Assembly: GCA_024449915.1 (NCBI GenBank)
Contig: JAMZAV010000775.1
Coordinates: 62,001-126,000 of the forward strand
Source of the DNA: Sweltsa coloradensis
Taxonomy: Eukaryota > Arthropoda > Insecta > Plecoptera > Chloroperlidae
DNA length: 64,000 bases
Reading direction: 5' to 3'
The notes beneath the pieces were generated by a model, which worked only from the letters and a program-made list of their open reading frames with translations, had not been told where the DNA came from and did not search any database. How positions within the stretch are numbered: position 1 is the first letter of the stretch; each line of letters opens with the position of its first letter. Of the stretch, positions 1 to 13,184 are shown in pieces. A program made the position numbers and the translations under genes.

Positions 1-2254
1 GTTGTTCTTTGTAAATCAGTTTTTATAACTGCATATCATAGAATAGACCAAGTTATTTTGCGAACAAATCTTAATATTTGGTTAAAATTAAAATTAAAAA
101 CACCCACAGAACCATTTTTTGACAAGGAATTGATTAACATACGTTATAATTATGAAAACGTTAAAATAACGCTTGTTATAATGCAATGGCATATGCATGG
201 TTGTTTTCAGTACCTTTTCTCGAGTTGGAATTTAAATGAAGAAGGGCTGAGTGGCTTACAGCAGTAAACCAATATTCTATTGAAACCTTCGTCAACCTTT
301 CAGCTATGATTGGCAACATTAGGGGTCTTGAAAAAGACCAATGTCAAGTGTGGCCCTATGTTCCTCCACTGAATTGTCGGCGTGATGCTATTTTAGAACC
401 CAATTCAGAACCATCCGACTCGACAAAGCAATGATCTCCTTATCTGCCCAAGCCAGTTCTAGGAATCAAGGTGGATTTTGTTTTCATGTTGCAATGTTTT
501 GAAAGGGAACATCATGCCTGAGTATACCTCCCCTTCCAAACACATTCTAAGCAGGCCATCTACAAGGGTTCAGATAATGTGTGTTTTTTTACGTGCTTAC
601 TTTTTGTTGTTGTTGATATTTTTTGAAAATTTGCACCATGCCAGTGCCATGCTAATGGCCACCCGCCATAGCATATGCGTTCCCACGCTCTTATAGATTA
701 TAATAACACACACAAACAATATAATATGCATATAATAAAATATATAAAAAATTAATACAAAACCAGTGCAATATTTCAATAATTTATCCAATTGCTATCA
801 ATGACACTAACCATATTCCCAGCCCATTACGGAAGCCGAAGAAAATCATATACCCCTAAACTAAAACTCAAGATAAAATCGTGGGGGATCGTCTTTTTAA
901 TAAGTTTTATCTTTTCGTTTTTCTGTTTTGATTTTCCCCCATTCTTTCTTCTTTTCTTTCAATCTTTCTTTTCTTTTTCTTTTCTTTTTTTGCCCTTGGG
1001 TTCATTAATTAATTTCTTTAAAATATCAATTTGGAATTATTTGTTACAAAATTGTTGTGTTATTAATGCATTGTTGTTGTAATATTACTAAGTAAAACTT
1101 TAAATTTACTAGTTTTATTGTTGTGTCTGCATTTATGTAATCAGATTTATTTAGTTGTCCTCTTTGGTTAGTTTTTTAACTAAATAGGATAGACTTTATA
1201 TAAATAAATAAAATTAATAATTAAAATAATACCTACCTAAAAAAAGTATGCATCGAACTAAATCAAAGAATCTATTTCTCACAAACATTTTCTCATTTTG
1301 CTCACTAGGGTGATAACGACAATTCAGTATTGTAGTTTTGTTTGTCAGTTGAGGAGTGTTCACAGATAGATAGTTTATTCTTATAGGCTAACTCTCTGAA
1401 GTAGGGCTACGCATTGAACTATTTTGCTTTATATATTTATTCGTTTCTATTTACTTCTTCCCACTCCCCGATAACAGTCCCAACCAGCTTCAAAATACAA
1501 GTAGCTATTATTATGGTCAAAAGTAATTTAGTCATGACATTTGATGTGAAACGTGTATTACAACATATATTTTGTCAATATTATGTAAAAAATATTCACA
1601 AAATGTTGCTTTATCTTTTTACACGAAAATTATGCGAAGTGAGCATATACTGATTCGAGCAAAACAGTAAATTTGTTTCGCAGCGAAGACACCAATATTG
1701 GTCGAAATCTTTGTAGACAAGATGAATGAATGGACGATCCCTCCATGAGGCGAACAATCAACATTTCGACATCGCATAAGAAAAAAACGAGAAATGGGAA
1801 AAGAGGAACCTATTGTGCAAAAAATAAATACCATCTCTAAACTATAAGTAGATTTGATAAGCCTCATATCGGTTTTAATGAATTCATTGTCTTATTTACA
1901 TTTTTCTAAGCATTTTCGTTTTTTTTGCAAAGTGTTTATCCTTATATTTAAGGAAATAACCGATTAAATCTTATCAATTGGTCATGTTATTTGTTTTGCA
2001 ATTCCTCTTAGATTGAGCTACAATTTTGATTGAAAAACATTTTAGGCCTGGTTTTGACTTGATGAATTGAATGAACTATATATATAATCACTAAATGAAA
2101 AAAATTACACGATTTAACTATCACTAATACAAGAATGCCCCACCTTTCAAACCATTCCTTTTATTGCTATCAGGTCCTTTCAGAGGTCGTAAAATCGCCC
2201 TATTGTATTCGTCATGCATCTCTCCATCCTTTCTAGAGTAGTAGATATAAATTT
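1..2254. other. AT-rich stretch without a recognisable gene
   Basis: This stretch is AT-rich with many homopolymer runs. Short open frames are present on both strands, but their composition follows the base bias (Phe/Lys/Ile/Leu-rich) and they show no family motif. The only coding-like patch is near the left edge (see 240-434). I see no RNA gene and no clear repeat boundary before 2255. Confidence 0.5.
240..434 (+). pseudogene. Unrecognised coding-like fragment (64 codons)
   Basis: Between an in-frame TGA at 237 and a TGA at 432 lies an open frame of 64 codons. Its composition is unusually protein-like for this AT-rich area, with Trp, Cys, Pro and charged residues well mixed (for example EWLTAVNQYSIETFVNLSAM and DQCQVWPYVPPLNCRRD). 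It has no start at its left edge, so it would be an exon or the remains of a transposon protein. I do not recognise the family. A chance open frame is possible, since 64 codons without a stop is not rare. It could also be an upstream exon of an unrelated host gene. Confidence 0.25.
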
Positions 2255-2380
2255 TGACCTTGAACAAATTGCAACAGAAATGGTTCTTTTTGCATTGGAT
2301 TCAGAAAAAAATCCCATTTAACATACTCAAAATCGCGGAAAATCTAAGGTGTCGAAAATTTATCAAATTTGCATATAAAG
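2255..2380 (+). repeat. Left terminal inverted repeat of the 11 kb element
   Basis: This segment matches the reverse complement of 13185-13310 almost base for base through AACAAATTGCAACAGAAATG, the run CATACTCAAAATCGCGGAAA and GGTGTCGAAAAT. Beyond 2380 the similarity is lost in AT-rich sequence. Small indels in homopolymers separate the two copies. Confidence 0.7.
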
Positions 2381-3149
2381 TTAAACAATAACAATAAATT
2401 TAAATATTAATATAACCGTGTTTCCAGAAAAATTTTACAAATAAACTACACAGTAAGGATCAATGAACGTGTTTTTATTTTAATTATGACTTGTGATTTT
2501 GGGGGATTCCATGTAACTATGGAATTAGAAAAAAAAAATCAAATTTTTTTTTTTTAAGTTTTTTTATTTTTTTATTTTTGAGCATGATTCCACCTGTAAG
2601 AATCCGCCATTGTTTTGATGCTAGCTTCACTCTAGTGCCAATGGCAGCTCTGAGAGACCGATATTGTTGTAAGCTGGTGATTTATGAAGAAACTCAAGAT
2701 ATTTGAAGGTAAGATTACTCTTTTTTAATTGTGAATTAATATGATTTGATTTTACCATTAAATTTAAAATATTAAATATGTGTTTAAAAAAATATCACAG
2801 CATTAAAATATTACAGTAATTAATCAAGCATGGTATTTTGAGGTTAAATACTTGAATTCATGATACGTGATTACTAATTAGCCAATTGTTTGTACAGTTG
2901 ACTGTAGATAAATACTAAATGTTTATAAACTTGATACTTTTCTAAAGACATCATAAGCCTTTTTTGGTTAAAAAAATTATAATTTTCTGTGGCCTACTCT
3001 GGATTTTATCGCAAGTGAACTTGTGATACGTGAGTTACCAGGCACTTAAATACTACGAAAATTCATTTTTGCATACAGTTTCAAATAATATTATTTGTTA
3101 CCCGATTGAAAAATAGCATTGACCCCAGTTTTAGAAACAGAAATGTACA

Positions 3150-4400
3150 GAGAGAGGAGAAGGAAGAAGGCAAGCATGATAGTAGAGTCCATTTTCCGAC
3201 ACTTTTTGGTGACCGTGTTGAGAGACAATGGCACGATTTTTTTCAACGGAATGTTTTTTGTCCTCTAAGAAAGGTTTTTTTTATAAAAAATTAAAGCCCC
3301 CCAATGCCCCTCGCGAAAGTGTCGGCCTCCCCCGCCAGGCCCCCCCAAAATCCCAAATTATGGCGGCCGGTTTACCATCTGAACCACTATTCTTTTGCAA
3401 TTGGTTTTTAGCCTAGAGTATCGCGTAGTAATGTGGTTTTTATGGTTTTTTGTGAGGGTCCGAGGAATTTCGCGTTTCGGAAGTCGGTTTTGGCAATGAA
3501 GACCCATTTTTTTAAGCTTTGAACCAAGAATGGCCTCGATTTGCAGCTTGGAATAGCCAGTTTTCTCAAGAAATCGTAGTGAACTTTCATATAAGACCTC
3601 GATGAAAGCCCTGTTTTTCACATATTTTGAATAAGTTGACAGAAAGATCTCTCTCCGATAGGTGCTCAAAACTAATAATTGGTCAAACCTTCAATAATAA
3701 TACGAAAAAATAATGTGCCCTCCTTTTATAGACAATTTTAGCGATTTTCTAAAGTGCCTGTGAAAGAGTGCTATGGCACAATGAATTGAGAGACAATGAC
3801 GATTTTCTTTTCCCCCCCCCCCAACGGAAATGCTGTCCTCTTAAGAAGGTTTTTTTATAAAAAAATTTTGGGAGCCCCCCATAGCCCCTCGCGAAAGTGT
3901 GGGCCATACCCCGCCAGGGCCCCAAAAATCCAATATGGCTGCCGAGTTTTACCACATCTTGACCACTATCTTTTGCAATGGTTTTAAAGCCTAGAGTATC
4001 GCGTAGTAGTGGTTTTTTATGGTTTTGAGGGTCGCTGACTTCGTTTTTTCTGAAGTCGGTTTGGTGGCGATTAGACCATTTTTTTAAAGCTTTTGAAATC
4101 CAAGATGGCCGTTCCCCGATTTGCAGCTTGGAATGCCCAGTTTTTTCCTCGAAATCGTAGTAGAACTTTCATATTAAGACTCGAATGAAGGCCCTGTTCA
4201 AGTAATTTTTTGAATAATTGGACAGGAATAGCTCTCAGATAGTTGCCCTCCTAAATCTAATTAAATTGGTCAAAACTTCAATATAATACGGAAAAATAAT
4301 GTGCTGCCTTTTATAGACAATTTAGCGATTTTTCTTTCCTTAAAGTGGCTGTGATAAGAGTGGCATGGCACATGAATTGAGAGAAAATGAGAACGAAGTT
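3150..4400 (+). repeat. Tandem pair of ~0.6 kb repeat units (left arm)
   Basis: Two head-to-tail units run from about 3150 to 3787 and from 3788 to 4400. Landmarks in each are a GAGAGACAATG start, a C/G-rich CCCCTCGCGAAAGTGT patch, GCCTAGAGTATCGCGTAGTA, and TTTTATAGACAATTTAGCGA near the end. The copies differ mostly by one-base gains or losses in runs of C, T and A. No credible protein is encoded: the open frames are broken differently in each copy. Confidence 0.75.
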
Positions 4401-4794
4401 CTCGAACCGAATTTTGTCCTCTAAAAGCTCTAAGAAAGCCCTCCTTTATATTCCAAAGAAGAATTACAAGATATTCCCTTGAGCATCGGAAGAAGTCCTG
4501 GAGCTTAGAGACGAAAAGTCAGAGCAAAATTTATGAAAGGCCAGTTGTCCTCTCCAAGTCCCCTATCTGAAAGCGCAGATGCTGACCTGCCGCGCAAGCC
4601 AGACTTCGAATGGCACCAAATAAGACAAGAGTTACGATTCGACTCCCCCTGATGACGACTCCGTTTTGGATCTCCATGGTGCAAAGGACGAATTACATTG
4701 TGTATTGCCAGCTTCCATTAGAGCTGCCTAGAATCTCCGTCCCCCATTGGTCATAGACCATTAGGTGCTCTCAAGGAAGCGAAACCCTCCCCCC

Positions 4795-5785
4795 CAACTC
4801 CCCACCCCCTCGAACCTAATTTTCACTATAGCATTTTGTTTCAGAAAAAAATCACGCCTTAATAATCCACCTGTTTGCCCTTGGCAGCCTGGTGCGTTTG
4901 ACCCTCCAGGGGTGGTCCAAAGTAAAAGTTTTTGCAGAAACTTTGACCTGCGTATAACGTCCAAAGTTTTTGGGATAAAATTCCAAAAATTTATTTTTAA
5001 ATTTTTATCCATTTAACAACATTATTTTTGATTTTTTTAAAAACAAGAGAAGCCGATTTCCACCACTTTTTGGTAAAAGGGGGCCCAAATTATATAATCG
5101 AATTTTATAAAACTTGTTTTTATACACTTTAACCTTAAAGATTGACATATATCCCATTAAAGCTTTATTGTATACATTAAAATGAAAGCACCCCCAACTG
5201 TATTTACAAAATAAATTAATTGCCAAAAAACCAATTCAAGGGCTGTCCAAAAAATGCTGGGTTTTATATTGATTGCTTAATATACAACATTTTTTTAAAA
5301 GGTTGCTAAAAATTTTGTTCGATTTACTAAAATCAGTAAACCTGTCCTTAAGAATACGGTATTGTATGTGGGCCTAGCAAAGAAATTATAATTTTTATCA
5401 GGGTTGTCCAAAATTTTGAATTCAAATTACAGCCATTTGAAGAGAATATTCAATAAAAATAGGGCAGTAAATGAATGTATTAAGTTGGACCCAGTCATCA
5501 CCGAATTTATATTTCTAACCTAAACATGATAATGATTGCTGTTTTAAATACAGGGTTGGTCCCAAATAGTGTTGGTTGTGTTCTTGTAAAGAATTGTTTT
5601 TTGAATAAGTCAACTTCATCATAATATACCGTCCAGGTGCAAAGGATCGACCCTCCGGGGCCCCCCGAACTAAATTTTCACTATAGCAGTTTTTGTTCAG
5701 AAAAAAAATCACGATTACTAATCTCACTATTTGCCATTTGGCAGCTGGGGCGGTTTTTGACCTGCGGGGTTATTCAAAGTCCGCT
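4795..5785 (+). repeat. Dispersed ~130 bp repeat, two left-arm copies
   Basis: Copies at about 4795-4930 and 5640-5785 share ATTTTCACTATAGCA, TCAGAAAAAAATCACG, a TTTGCC(C)TTGGCAGC core and a following GG-TCCAAAGT tail. Between them are AGGG(C/T)TGTCCAAAA motifs. Mirrored relatives occur at 7735-7800 and 8085-8145. The spacing suggests subterminal repeats of one element family rather than genes. Confidence 0.6.
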
Positions 5786-5789
5786 TAAT

Positions 5790-7380
5790 GTTGTTTTTTA
5801 ATATTGCCGTGTTTCTCTTTCGCTCTTGGTAAAAAATTTTTCAGAATTCCTTTCCAAAATACAATCACTAATATTATTCCGACATTTCTTCCCGCCCCGA
5901 ACCTGTATCTCTCAAAAAATTTGTTTTCTCATATTGAAGAAAACACACAGCCAAAAATTAAAACGTACTGGGAATGTAGATTGATCTTTATGTATGGAAT
6001 CAATGTGTATGTACTATCTGACACTAATTAATCCATACTAATGGTCCTTCAGAAGTTGCTTATAAACCGACCGATATTTGAATTTCACATGTACATATAC
6101 AGACACATACAGAATGGTACAGTTATTACGACCACTGTAATAGTAATAATTTTGGTAACACCCAATGTTTTTTTGGTGGATATTCAACTATAATCTTTTA
6201 ATTTAGAACAGCTTAATCTCTTTCTCATCTCATCACATACATTCAAAACATATACACCGCTACCTACTTTGGCAGGATATTAGTATCACCCTTTCACAGC
6301 TACTTTTAAAATAATCCCAAGGGTTTTGTTGATGAAGGTGAATCCCCATAAATACTGATTTTTTAAAAAAAAAAAGAACTGCACGTAAGCCTATAAGCTC
6401 GAGGCCTATTATCTTTAATTTTTTTACTGTTTTTGTATTTTGTGTTTTTTACAAATTTGAAAGAAAATAATTTTTAGGGTATAGAGAAAGTTTTCCATTG
6501 GCCGAGTTGTGGATACTAACATTAGCTATACACAAGTGCACAATAGGGCCTTTATAGGGCAGCATATAGCCAGCGTTCCATAGCCAAACTGTGGTGCATT
6601 ATCGGAACACAAAATGACTAGGTAATGTATTCGTAATCTACAATTAATTTGATACCGCTAGTGCGTTTTTGTATATCCTTAAATTAATTGCAATGAGGGG
6701 ACTTTCTTCTCCGGTGATTACTCAAGATGTTCAATCTTTGTTCGTTATTAACGAGAAGTGTATTGGCATTTCCTAATGACAATGATGGGCATATCACGAC
6801 CATAAGTTTAAAATCAAGTGTCCTAGAATGGTATTCCGACTTTCACCATCCCTTTGATTTAACCATTCCTGTTTCGAGGGTGTACTGATCAAGAATAAAA
6901 GGATCAGAAACGAGCTACTACTTTTGTCATATTAAACCCTTGCAAACTACAACTCTCCGAATTGGTTCTTTCTGACGTATAGTATTCCTACAGACTTTCT
7001 GCATCCCATCTATTTTTGACTATTTTCCCTGTGCATCTATAAACAGGGTTTGAAATTTGACATAAGTGTATATTAATTCAAAACAATTTATGCGTCCCCC
7101 TATTAGCTTTTAAAAGTATACTCAAAGTGACATCTGGAAAGAAAGCCACAAGCTTCATATTCTTACTGGAGATTTTGGACAAACCTTGTGAATAATAACA
7201 GAAAAATAGTAAATGCACAATGAAATTATAGAAAAACAGTTTTTCACCGTGCAACGCGTGCATGCGGTTTTTGGAAGTTTTCAAAACATTTAAATAAGTA
7301 AATGAATATTATTGGTTGATCACTTTGCAACAACACCGAATATTCAATCCATTTAGTATAATTTGTTAAAACTTCCCTAC
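5790..7380. other. Centre of the composite element, no gene seen
   Basis: This AT-rich stretch lies between the mirrored arms. I find no repeat pair inside it, no protein motif and no RNA gene. The short open frames on both strands look like chance. Confidence 0.4.
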
Positions 7381-7734
7381 ACGATAACTCCTAAAATAAA
7401 GGACGTCCCAGTTTTTTTCCAATGCACAAATATGCATGTCGTGGAAAAAAAGCTTATTAGTTTCAGCTCTAAAGGCATAGCCCTTTTTTTTAGTTTCGAG
7501 GGGGTAAATTTTACATATAGAGGTACGAAGCTGCTATATGTTGCATAACATCATATATCTTTTTTTTTGGACAAACCCTGTATATAACCCATAACAAATC
7601 CGTAATTGGTTGTTTTTAGGGTTGTACATCCCGTGCCAATGTTTAGGTTTGTGCAAACAAATAAATGAAATTGCAGATAACTTTACCTAATGAAAAATAT
7701 ATGAACATATGTTTTTGCATATGAAAAAAAAAGT

Positions 7735-8145
7735 ACCATTGGACCCACCTCCTAATCGTCTAAACGCCCCAGATGTTTTAACTGACCAACATGCATGCAT
7801 GAGAAATGAACATTAGTTTTTTCAGCTGTGAGAAACACACACTGTTAATAAGTTCGAGGGGGTTTATATACGTACAGATGAAGGAAATTAGCACGCCACA
7901 AGTTTCATACTATTTTGTGACTTTTTTTTGGACAACCCTGTGTAAATACATATAGCAAAATAAGTAGGTGTATTAATGTTTTGACATCATGTCTGATTTA
8001 AAGTCTTGCAATCAAATTATAAATTGAAGATTAATTTTGCATTAGAAAAAATATTTGAACATATATTTGCATAATGTTGACTTTGGACACCCCTACGTAT
8101 CCCTAAACGCCCAAACGCCCCAGCTGCCAATTGGGGCAAACAGGC
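7735..8145 (-). repeat. Mirrored right-arm copies of the ~130 bp repeat
   Basis: The 8085-8145 patch read on the - strand gives TTTGCCCCAATTGGCAGCTG followed by a GGGGTGTCCAAAGT tail, matching the copies at 4795 and 5640. A weaker relative lies at 7735-7800. The nearby GGACAAACCCTGT (7570) and GGACAACCCTGT (7930) mirror AGGGTTGTCC at about 5400. Confidence 0.55.
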
Positions 8146-8249
8146 AGAAATGGAAAAGATCGATTATTTCCTTTAAGAACCACAATATGGTGCATTATTT
8201 TCGAGGGGGGGGGGGGAGGGGGGGTTAAGAAGCCACCTAACGGTCCCTA

Positions 8250-8400
8250 AAATTCATGGCCTGGAAAAATTCTAAATGGGGAATTGCCCGAACCATTGGT
8301 GCGGCCGGCGAGGCGCGTGTCCGGGCGGGGGGCGGGCGGGTGGGCGCGGGCGGGCGGGCCACACCCTACCCCCCCTTGCCCCAGCAGCTCAAAACTCGTG
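8250..8400. other. GC-rich island inside the AT-rich element
   Basis: About 150 bp of strongly G/C-rich sequence (runs such as GGGCGGGCGGGTGGGCG) sits in otherwise AT-rich DNA, next to a G-run at about 8205-8225. Two possible G-quadruplex-like clusters are visible. No gene or promoter can be shown. It has no mirror copy in the left arm, so it was probably added later or belongs to a different insertion. Confidence 0.5.
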
Positions 8401-8559
8401 GTTGTCCCCCCAGATGAAACAGAGGTGAAGATTAGTGGCAGCGGATGATGAGAGAAAGTGAGTGTGGGAGAGTCCAACAGATTCAGACGAACAGGAAATG
8501 GTGAATTTAAGTGAGTGGCACTAATGATTGTAAGTCCTAATTAAGAGATGTTTTGTGAA

Positions 8560-9610
8560 AGTTTGTGCTTCAAACGAAGTCCCTAGCTTTCTACTGTTCC
8601 AGTATTCAAAATTACTGTGAACAGGGCCTTTCATTTCCGAGTCTTTATGAGAGTTCTACTACGATTTCGGAGAACTGGCTATTCCAGCTGCAAATCGACG
8701 GCCATCTTTTGGGATCAAAGCTTAAAAAATGGGTCTACTTAATTCGCCAAAAACCGACTTCAGAACCGATATTCCTTTCCTTCGACCCTCAAAACATAAA
8801 AACCAACATACTAACACGCCGATTACTCTAGGCTTAAAAACCATTGCAAAGATAGTGTCAGATGTGGTTAAACGTGCCCCGCCATATTGGATTTTTGGGC
8901 CCTGGCGGGGGTATGCCCCACACTTTCGCGAGGGGCATTGGGCCTAAATTTTTTTATAAAACCTTCTTAGAGGAACAAAATCTCTTGAGCAATCGTCCAT
9001 TGTCTCCTCAATTCATGGTGCCATAAGCCACTCTTATATTCAACAGCACTTTAGAAATCGCTAAATTGTCTATAAAAAGAGCAACATATTTTTCGTATTA
9101 TGATTGAATTTTGACCAATTAATTGATTTATGAGCACTATCTGAGAGCTCTTCTGTCCCAATTTTATTCAAATTATGTGACCAGGGCTTTCATTTCGAGT
9201 CTTATATGAAAGTTCCTACTACGGATTTCCGAGAAACTGGGCTTATTTCCAACTGCAAAATCGACGGGCCCGCATCTTGGATTAAAGCTGTAAAATAAAT
9301 GGGTCTAATTCGCCAAACCTGAACTTCAGGAAACGAATTCCCTCGACCCTCAAAACCATAAAAAAACACATACTAACGCGATACTCTAAGGCTTAAACCA
9401 TTGCAAAAGATAGTGTCCAGATGTGGTAAACGGCCCGCCCATAATTGGGGATTTTGGGCCCTGGCGGGGTATGCCACACTTTCGCGAGGGCATGGGGGCC
9501 TAAATTTTTATAAAACTTCTTAGAGGACAAATCCGTTGAGAAATCGTCCATTTGTCCCTCTCAACGGTCCAAAGTGTCCGAAACATGACCCTACTACTAT
9601 GAATAGATGA
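8560..9610 (-). repeat. Tandem pair of ~0.55 kb repeat units (right arm, inverted)
   Basis: Read on the - strand this block repeats the left-arm units of 3150-4400. It contains CACTTTCGCGAGGGG and CGATACTCTAGGC-type landmarks twice (8800-8945 and 9370-9500 on the + strand), then TTAGAGGAC and GTCTCTCAA-type ends. The copies differ from each other and from the left arm by many short homopolymer indels. Confidence 0.75.
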
Positions 9611-10619
9611 AAGGCAAGTCAATGTCCCAACACGATTAGGAATAGCCGCGAGAAAGCCGATTAAAAGGCTAAAAAACTACCAATGGTCAAACTCCCGGTT
9701 TTAAAAAAGAAGTCAATAGAAAAGCTAAGAAAAGAAATCCAAGAAGCAAGTGTTTAAAAAAAGTTTTTTATCAGTTTTTCCCCCAGTGTGACCCCATAGC
9801 AACATCTCCTGCTTACAAAAATGAAATCCCCCAGCAAACTTGGAAGGCTAAAAACGAACTTTTTGCGGAGAAATTTACCTACAAAAGTTTAACAACCCTT
9901 GTTCGTTTCTTTGTGAGCTTAGCTTACTAATCTAGTCTTTAGACAAGATGTTTATTTAAAACAAGGCACCAGTTGGATTCAAAAAACAAAATACAAACAA
10001 CAAATGAAAATTTGATTTTTTTAAAATTTAAAATTTGAAAAAAAAATTAAGTTTGTTTTTGTTTGTTTGTTTGTTCAAAAAAAAATTGTTTTTTTTGTTT
10101 CTACCTAATTGTATTTTGATATTTTATTACCCTATGATTTTTACTTTGCTAGTTTTAAGCTTTAACACTGATTTGCTATACACAAATGTGGGCGGGATAC
10201 GTGAGTTACCCTTAATTGATACGTGAGTTACCAATAAAAAAAATTCTCACTGTCACAAATCGTTTTTTTTTAAAATTTCTTGACTTTTTTATCATTTTTT
10301 CCCTACATATTCATGAGTGTATCTGTATAAATGTTACTGTTTTAGTTTGTGGGTGAAGGAGGAAAAAAATTGTTTTTATGTTACAAAATATTAAGGAGAA
10401 TATTTTGTTACGTGAGTTTTCCATTACAAAAAAATTACAAATATCACAGTATGAATTTTTATGAAAAACCTCTTGAACTTAAATTAAGAATAGGTAGCAA
10501 GTAGTCTGTAGCACTTTTGACAGATTGGCAAAAGTGTAAAGTGGTATTTAAATTCATTTTTTTCATTGTTACATTTTGTCAAAATGATACGTGATTACCA
10601 TGGAATCACCCATTTATGG

Positions 10620-13150
10620 AATCCATTAATTAATTAATTAATAAAACATGTTAATTGTATTAATTAATTTATAAAAAAATTTTCAAAAAATCTTGCAAAT
10701 CTTGCTACGAAAAGATTTAGTGCACATCATTATCCTTGGGGAAAAACAACAAAATTGAAAAATTTTTTAAATGAAATTTAAAATTTAAAATTTTTGGGCG
10801 TTTATCCAAAAGTCATAAATTTTGAAAAATATATTTCAAAGAAAAATTTTCCTAATGCTGTTTTTTCAGACTTTGGCGAAAAAATTAAAAGGAAATTTTT
10901 TGAAATAAAAAAATTTTAAACTTTTATGGCGTAAAAGGGACCAAAAATACTAATTATGTATAATCTTTGTGCAAATTTTTAAAAAAAAGTTAATTAAATT
11001 TAAAAAATTTAAAAAATTTTGAAAAGGATTTTTTGTAAAAACCCCCAAAAAAGTAATTTAAAAAATTTAACAAAAAAAACCCCTTTAAAAAAATTTTAAT
11101 AGATGCCTTGGGCTTTGTATTTAAATGATATTTCCCTAGTCCTAGGCCTTTTTTAAATAATATAAAAAGGGTTTTTTTTAAAATTGTTGATGATCAAATG
11201 AAAAAACCAGCCTTAAGGAGAGAACTTTTTTCCCCAATTTGTTTTCCCCCTTGATTGATATTTAAACCATAATTTTGATCTTTTGAAAACCACCTTAAAG
11301 GGGAGGGGGGCCTTTTTCCATTTGTTTACCTTTTTTTAATTTTAAAAAACCATTTTTTTTTTTAAATCCAGATCTAATGAAAAAACCACCCCTTAAAGAG
11401 GACCTTTTTTTAACCCCTTTTAAATTGTTCTAAACTTTTTTTTTTTTAAAAATTTTTTAATTCAAACCAGCCCCCTCGAGGGTTTTTTGAGCACTAAAAA
11501 AACTTTTTCCCCTTGGCCCCACTAAAGGTCGCCTGGTGCCCCTTTAGTGCGAAGGGGGGTTTGGCCATTTGGGGCCCTTTTTCTTTTGGGTTTTTTTTTT
11601 TTGGGGGTAATTTTTTTATTAAAGGGGGGGGGGTTTGACAACAATGCCACCCTCTGCACTCCCCCCGGTGCATGCCAAGGGAAAAAAGGGCCATAAATTT
11701 TCCCCAATGATTTTCAAAAAACCGCTTCGGGGAAATTATAGCTTTTTTTATGTTAAATGGAGGGGTTAAAAATTTATAAACCCCTTGATTGATATAATAC
11801 GCCTATCCAGGGGGTTGGTAAACAAAAAGTAACTGGACTATAAATAAAAACTTCCCTCGAGTTAATAATTTAATACCCCCCGGGGAAATTTTTTTAAATT
11901 TACTTTTTTGGGGAATAGAAAAAAACGACAAAACATTGTTTAAATAAATGATTTTATGCCAAAGGGAAAATTTAAATTTTTAATTCAAACCCACGTTCAA
12001 GGGATAACCCAAAAAATGGCCCCCCAGGGGTTAGCTTTTGATGGGGTTTAAATTGGTTTAAAAATTATAAAAACCCTTTGGGGTTTTAAAAAAAAATTTA
12101 GGGCCTTTTCCTTGGGGGGGGGTTTAAACCCAAAAAGAAGATGGAGAAAATAAATATACATTCAAAATTTTAATTTTTTTTTTTAAGTAGCCCAGGGGGG
12201 TTTGGGGTTAAAATACTTTTTTTGAACATTTAAAATACAGCCCCAAGGGTTTTTTTAATTTTTAAAGCATTTTCCCCATAGTTTAGAAATAAAAAAAACA
12301 TGTGCGCATATTTCTAAAAACCAAAAGGGAAATTTTTTTTTAATAGCGGGCCAAATGGTGTTTAATTTTGTAAGTGTAATAGAAAAAATCACCTACAATC
12401 CAAAGGGTTAGGAAATTAAAGTAAATACATGGGTTGTAGTAAAAAAAAACATGGGCTTTTCCCATTTAAAACGTTTTTTAGAAGATAAAAGTAATCACTT
12501 AATTTTTTTTCCCTTTTAAAAGGTTTTAAAGTTAGTACGTCAATTTTCAGTCATTTCTTACAAGAATTTTTTTTTGGCCCAACTTCTCGGCTTAAGGGCC
12601 CGCATTGACCCCCATTTTTCCAAAACTGTCCCTAAAACCACTGAAAAAACTTTTGAAAATCAAAAACTTCCCTCGTTGTCAAAAAAATTCTTTTTCTAGG
12701 AATTTTTTAAATTTTCAAGTTTTTTAAACTTCTGAAAGGAAAACATGTACCAAAAAAAAAAAGAACTCAATCTCAAATTGTTGCTGTTTTCCGGGAAAAA
12801 TTGAAAAATATCTGTTTTGGGTTTTAAATTTTTAAAAATTTTTTTTTTAAAAACTAAAAATTAATTAAATTTAAACAATCAACACAAAAAAAAATTACAT
12901 GAAGTTTTTTTACTTGGGAAAAAAACCTGGTTTTTCCGGGTTTTTTATAATTTTTCCCCGTGGGGATGTATTGGGTTTGTTTCCCTTTAAAAAGGATTTT
13001 TTTACAATTTTATTTTCCATTGATATTTAAACCCTTTTTTCCCTCCCTAATTTCCCATGTAATTAACAAAATTAAAAAATTTAAAAAACAGAAATATTTA
13101 TATTTCCCCTCAACTGTCTACTGTCATGCTAACTTGGAGCGAAATAAGTG
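10620..13150. other. Low-complexity, probably error-rich AT-rich tract
   Basis: About 2.5 kb consists of repeated short runs of A, T, C and G in the style of TTTAAAACCCCTTT, with no stable repeat unit and no coding signal. Open frames here are Lys/Phe/Pro-rich shadows of those runs. The texture resembles poorly polished long-read consensus more than a biological satellite, although real homopolymer-rich DNA cannot be excluded. Confidence 0.5.
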
Positions 13151-13184
13151 AAAAAAAATGTTTTTTTATTGATATCAATTATTT

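Noticed and set aside
8247..8477. CpG-island promoter
   Set aside because: GC-rich but made of simple GGGC runs, with no transcript or gene start nearby.
11494..11707. Open frames rich in Lys, Pro and Phe in 10-13 kb
   Set aside because: They follow homopolymer runs in a tract that looks error-rich; no motif.
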